A stretch of 64,000 nucleotides of DNA from Paracidovorax anthurii. Its GTDB lineage: Bacteria > Pseudomonadota > Gammaproteobacteria > Burkholderiales > Burkholderiaceae_C. Under the pieces are notes generated by a model. That model was given only the letters and a program-made list of their open reading frames with translations, did not search any database and was not told where the DNA came from. Shown piece after piece: positions 59,819-64,000 of the stretch (position 1 is the first letter of the stretch; the number at the start of each line of letters is the position of its first letter). The stretch lies in assembly GCF_003269065.1 (NCBI RefSeq), contig NZ_QLTA01000021.1, positions 18,958 to 82,957 on the forward strand, written 5' to 3'. Both the position numbers and the translations under genes were made by a program.

Positions 59819-62800
59819 GGTGCGTTCTTCAAGTCTTGGTAATTGTGGATTTGACGCCAGCTCAGTCTGCCTATGACCTCGGTGATCGTCACCTCTCCTC
59901 CAGTGCCGATACCGGTTTGTCCCGTATTGATCCGCTTCTGCTTGATCTGCCGAATACGCTGGCCTGCACTATCGAATGCTCCCACAATGGTTTGCGATTC
60001 GTTCTCAAGGAGCAGACCAGGGCCCAGCAGGCCAACTTGGGATTGAACATAGGTGCCAGCTCCGGTGCCGACATTGAGGGTGTAGGCGTTTCCGCTACCT
60101 GCCGCCGTAGCACAAGCCCCTTGACTGCCAGACGAGCCAGGGATGATCGTGTTGAATGCAGCGATCAGATTCCCCCGGTTGCTGATGGCGCTGATCAATC
60201 TTTCCCCCGTTCCGGAGAAGTCGACATACCACCCCGATCGAGGGTTGGAACTGTCCGTATCACTGGTCGCGTCGCCCCATGTGAATGCAGGCACGCTGAT
60301 GGTCATGGTTGTCGTATTGATGGAGCCTTGTTTCAGGCGGGTCCTCCCGAGGATTGCCGCTGCACCTGAAACCGACCCATCCGTTCCATCGTCATACAGT
60401 GCATAGATCGTGTTGGTCTGTGTTGACGTGGCATCCGCCGTTTCCAGGAACTTTCCTGTGCCCACCATGACGTAGAACGTCTCCAGGCCTTGCACGACAG
60501 GGCCGGTGAACAGTCCCGGAGCCGCAGTAATGGGTTGCACGACATTGCCGGATGTCTTCGCGATGAAGAGTGGTGCGGGCTGGCCACCGCTCTTGAATGC
60601 CGTTACGTTGGTCATGCTCCAATTGTTGCTGGCCACGTCCTTGAAGTTGAGTTTCCAGACCCGGCCATGGAGATCTCCAATATAGATATTGGTGACTTCA
60701 CCATTCGCGCCCCAGAGCGGGCTGAAATTGATGGCGCCCGTGGGCATGGTGACACTCAATGTGCTGTCGACTGGTAGCGAGATCTTGAAGTAATTCGTAC
60801 CCAAAGCCCAGGCCGTTCCAACAGGTTTGTCGAGTGCCAGCAGGAAGAGCGCAGGGTTGCCGTTGCTGTAATTTCCGTTGCTGTCGGCTTTGACGTAATT
60901 GTTCACCCCGCTGGCTACCACAGCAAACCACCGGTACGTAGGAGTAGTGCCCGTATTGGTGCGCAGTTTCAGGATTCTGGGCTGGCCCACCACATAACCC
61001 ATGTCCGCATCATCGGTCGTGGTGAATTCCCACATCACTTTGGATGCATCGAAGGTGCCAGGGCTTGTGACATCCAGTGCAAACACGCCCTGTCCGCCAG
61101 CGCCCGTGCCGGATACCAGCACCGTTTTCCAATCGGTGGCAGCGCCACTGGATGCCACTTGGGCTTCTGCGATGACCGGAGGCGCATCGACGTAGCTCTG
61201 GTGGTTGTTGACGTAATTGGTGCTGGTAAGTGCCGAGAGCTTCGACCCCATCCAACTGGGGATATAGGCGAATAACTCATCACCCGTGTCGGCATTGAGG
61301 CTGTGAAGCATGCCATCGTTGGCACCAACAAAGACTGCTTTGGTGCGATTGCGGTTTGCATTCAGAAAAGCGGTGTATCCGGTGCCGGAGTAGGCCGATG
61401 ACGGTGCTCCAGAATAAACCACGGAGGAATTGACGATATCTCCCAGCAGTGAGCTGGAACTCCGAACCCGGAAGGGGTTGCCTTCCCTGGTCCGATCCCC
61501 ACGCAGGAAGTTCAGGCGCAGCTGTCCCCGTCCGTCTGCTGCAGAACTTGGGGTTTCTTTGTTGAGTTGTGCCTGCAGAGAACTGTCAATGGTGGTCCAT
61601 GTAAAGCTCACAGCCTTGGGGCTGGCCGTGGCCGATGTGCTTCCCACATAAATCTTCCGATTCGTGGCGGGATCGCTCATTGTTGCCAACCGATCGGCTG
61701 CGCTCCAGGTTGCCGAGCCTATCGAGACCGTACCACTGCTGTCGACCGAGATGGGTTCCGAGACGACATCTCCGCTCCAGTTGCTGGTATCAAATTTCGC
61801 AGAGAAAACTGCTGTGGGGGAGCTTGCGCTGACTCGAGGGGACGAAGAACTGGCGCCCGCAATACTCCGCGCCGTGGAAGCTGATCGGTTGAATATGTCT
61901 TCGAAGGCGTTCAGAACCCCACGGGCGCTGCTTTGCAGGTAATAGGTGCTGGCTTCGCCGGGGTCGCTGGATTTTTGCCAGACATTGTTGTTATTAACAC
62001 CATCCTTGTCTTTGAAAGGATTGCCTTGGAGGTTGTATGGTTTGGAGCCCGGATTGGACGGGTCGGACTCGAAGCCGCCATATTTGGCTGCCATGAAGAA
62101 CTGATTGGCAAAACGACGGGTATTTGTGTCATTCTGGGCTCCATATTCGTTCACGTCGAATAGGAAGGTCTTGATGCGCAGGCCCGGCCGTTGCTTGGAT
62201 GGCCCACTTCCTGCGGTCCAGTTGGTTCCACGAATGTCGTGCGTGTGGGCCCAGTAGGCAGAACCCATGATTTGACTGGTGCCTGATGCGGATGGAACGC
62301 TGTTGTTGACTCCATTCGGATTGGCGACAGGGCGTACCACTCCGCTTCCATCCACATAGGTCGTTGATGTCTGGTTCTTCTCGAATGCTTGCACAATGCC
62401 TCGCCAGGCATTGATGTCCATAATGTTGTTGGCCGCATTGGGTGTCGGCAGGCGATTGCCGTCGTGGGTATTGATGTCTCCAATCACCACGACATTGCTT
62501 TTTACGCAGGAGTAATCAGAGGCTGCAGTGCGTGAGCCTCCATACGGGTCGGTCCAATCGGTGTAGACGGGGTAGCCGTCATACATGGAGGTCGTCATGT
62601 TGCTGATGGCGTCAGCGCTGGGTGCAAGGCCTTGCAGGTAGCGCAGCGTCTCATAATGCAGTTCACCCACCGGATCGTATGTCTTGTAGCGTCCTTGGAC
62701 AGGGCCCGTTCGCCCGAATTTATTCAGGTAATTGATGACGCCACTGATGCCGAAATTCAGGCTGGAGTTGGTGTTGGTGTAATTGTCCGGATTGGTCAGG

Positions 62801-63654
62801 AAGACCCCTGTATTGGCATTCCATTCAGCCGCGGCGTTTCCGGTGGCAGGGGTGTTGTCCTGCCCTCTTTCATCGTAGGTCTTGGTGCCCACATACTTCA
62901 TGGGTGCGCGCAGCACACCACCATAGCGCCCATTGTTATAGCTGGCGGTTGGGTCCATCAGATAGCCGAACGCAGCCAGTCTCAGTTGGTCGCTATATTT
63001 CTGAATGACCCCGGTGGGCTTGTAATTGCCGCTAGGATACTGCCGGCACAGGTTGTAATCACGAGAGTCATTCAGGGTGCCGCTGGTACTGTCGCAAACT
63101 TGTACTCGCGAATAGAAGAAACCGTCGCTGTTCAGGTTGCTCTGAGTGGGGGGGCGCCATGATCCGGAGTAGCTGACGGTATAAACGGTTTTCGGCACGC
63201 CTACTGCGGGGTCGCCGAAGACGCTGTTGCATCCGGAAGAGCAGTTCAATCCTTCGCTTACAGCGGCCACATACCATCTGCTACCGGCTCCGTACCAGAC
63301 TTCCCGGATGCCCGAGAACGTGCAGGTACCGGTCTCACCGTTGATACAGCGGGTGGCGCCGCTGGGTAATTGCGTGCCGCTGCGCACCGGAGTTTCCATG
63401 ACGTTGCCAGTCGTCGTCGATGGGCTTCCCAGCGTATAGCTGGCAGGGCCGCTGGAGCAATTACCGGCCTTGGCTTTGCCGAAATAAATCCGGTTGAGGG
63501 TGTTGGCTACCCAGATGTCGCTTCCACCAGCTGCAGTCACCATTGCATTGGGCACAGCTCCCCAATAGGTCCCGGTACCCCCGCCATCTTTCGAAAGTTG
63601 CTTGGCGGGAAAGTTGGTGGTGTTCCACATGCAGACAGGATCCCCGTTGGGGAT
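59815..63654 (-). pseudogene. pilY1: PilY1 type IV pilus tip adhesin, 5' end removed by IS
   Basis: About 1280 residues of a PilY1/PilC-like protein with the C-terminal beta-propeller (D-A-P-P-V-I-A-E-A, V-S-G-T-G-A-G-G-Q-G-V-F-A-L-D and Y-I-G-D-L-H-G-R-V-W-K). The calcium loop before Y-I-G-D-L reads G-A-N-G-E-V-T-N and has lost most Asp residues of the usual site. The signal peptide and first part are missing: at about 63655 the reading frame runs into an IS5-family element. The open frame extends to 63741 only by using IS sequence on the wrong strand. Without a signal peptide it is likely inactive, unless the IS provides expression. Confidence 0.82.
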
Positions 63655-64000
63655 GGCTTTGTTGCACAAATCACCCCGGCCACACCGGTAGACTGAAGGC
63701 GTGACGGAAGCAAAGAGCGAGAGGCGGACCAAGTACCGCACGACGAACTGGAAAGCCTACAACGCAGCGCTGAAGGCGCGAGGATCGTTGACGATGTGGC
63801 TGGATGAAGGCATGCAGTGGCTTGGCAAGCCGAACGGCAAGCGCGGGCGCAGCCCGACGTTCTCGGACGCAGCCATCCAGTTTTGCTTGAGCATCAAGTG
63901 CCTGTTCGGCCAGCCCCTGCGGCAGGCGCTGGGCATGGTGGACAGCCTGCTGCGGCTGGCCAAGCTGGACTGGCCGGTGCCGGACTTCAGCACGGTGTGC
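63655..64000. mobile_element. IS5-family insertion sequence, left end
   Basis: A probable terminal repeat beginning GGCTTTGTTGCACAAATC at 63655 marks the IS boundary, 46 bases before the transposase start. The adjoining pilY1 DNA has a small palindrome TCCCC-GTT-GGGGA (63641-63653). The right end and target duplication lie beyond the window. Confidence 0.7.
63701..64000 (+). CDS. IS5-family transposase, N-terminal part
   Basis: GTG start followed by 100 codons without a stop to the window edge: T-K-Y-R-T-T-N-W-K-A-Y-N-A-A-L, R-G-S-L-T-M-W-L, K-R-G-R-S-P-T-F-S-D-A-A-I-Q-F and L-D-W-P-V-P-D-F-S-T-V-C. These are the conserved N-terminal blocks of IS5-family DDE transposases; the catalytic Asp/Glu residues are farther on. 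It is oriented opposite to pilY1. A similar, older transposase is the source of the remnant at 58.4 kb. Confidence 0.88.
   Translation, partial: MTEAKSERRTKYRTTNWKAYNAALKARGSLTMWLDEGMQWLGKPNGKRGRSPTFSDAAIQFCLSIKCLFGQPLRQALGMVDSLLRLAKLDWPVPDFSTVC

Noticed and set aside
63655..63741. Natural N terminus of PilY1 in the long open frame
   Set aside because: These codons lie inside the IS element on the opposite strand to its transposase and lack a signal peptide.

Overview
The window looks like a chromosomal segment of a high-GC betaproteobacterium of the Comamonadaceae, most like Acidovorax. The basis is housekeeping gene order (yicC / Ser-Thr kinase-PP2C / rph-rdgB-hemW), an RpoE-ChrR stress regulon, cydAB and a pilY1-pilE-fimT operon. 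No rRNA, tRNA or CRISPR array was seen.

Positions 1-9.6 kb are metabolic. A class V aminotransferase (cut by the window edge) and a DinB-fold protein precede a tight operon: a sedoheptulose-7-phosphate cyclase of the 2-epi-5-epi-valiolone synthase type, a GlcG/HbpS-like protein, an SDR dehydrogenase and an EamA transporter. A divergent LysR regulator, a ROK kinase and a PfkB kinase follow. Together they suggest an unreported C7-cyclitol pathway. A TSUP transporter/LysR pair ends this part.

Positions 9.7-37.5 kb form an accessory island. It holds a DinG helicase, a DndC-like PP-loop protein, a RES-type toxin-antitoxin pair, a Sel1-like protein and a SPARSA immune operon (SIR2-APAZ plus short prokaryotic Argonaute). 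After an HU protein and a second PAPS-reductase-like protein comes a complete PRTRC cassette (ParB, E, C, F, B, A, ThiF). A DinB paralogue, a tyrosine recombinase, a ParM partition ATPase with a small partner, a two-gene Cas4-like module with a CFI-box domain, and a P4-type integrase follow. The integrase abuts yicC, where gmk-rpoZ normally lies, so this is probably the island end. The gene set points to a plasmid-derived integrative element carrying anti-invader cargo.

Positions 37.6-58.2 kb are core genome: yicC, a kinase/phosphatase pair, rph, rdgB, hemW, an I78 inhibitor lipoprotein and a SPOR protein. Next is a photo-oxidative-stress block built around ECF sigma and ChrR: an FAD oxidoreductase, DUF1365, two CFA-type methyltransferases, DUF2177, DUF6134 and DUF1295. 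A LOV-domain hybrid histidine kinase sits directly upstream of the second CFA operon. cydAB follows with a GbsR-type regulator preceded by a nested palindrome.

Positions 58.3-64 kb hold a decayed IS5-family transposase remnant and the AT-richer operon pilY1-pilE-fimT. The 5' end of pilY1 is cut by an IS5-family element that runs off the window.
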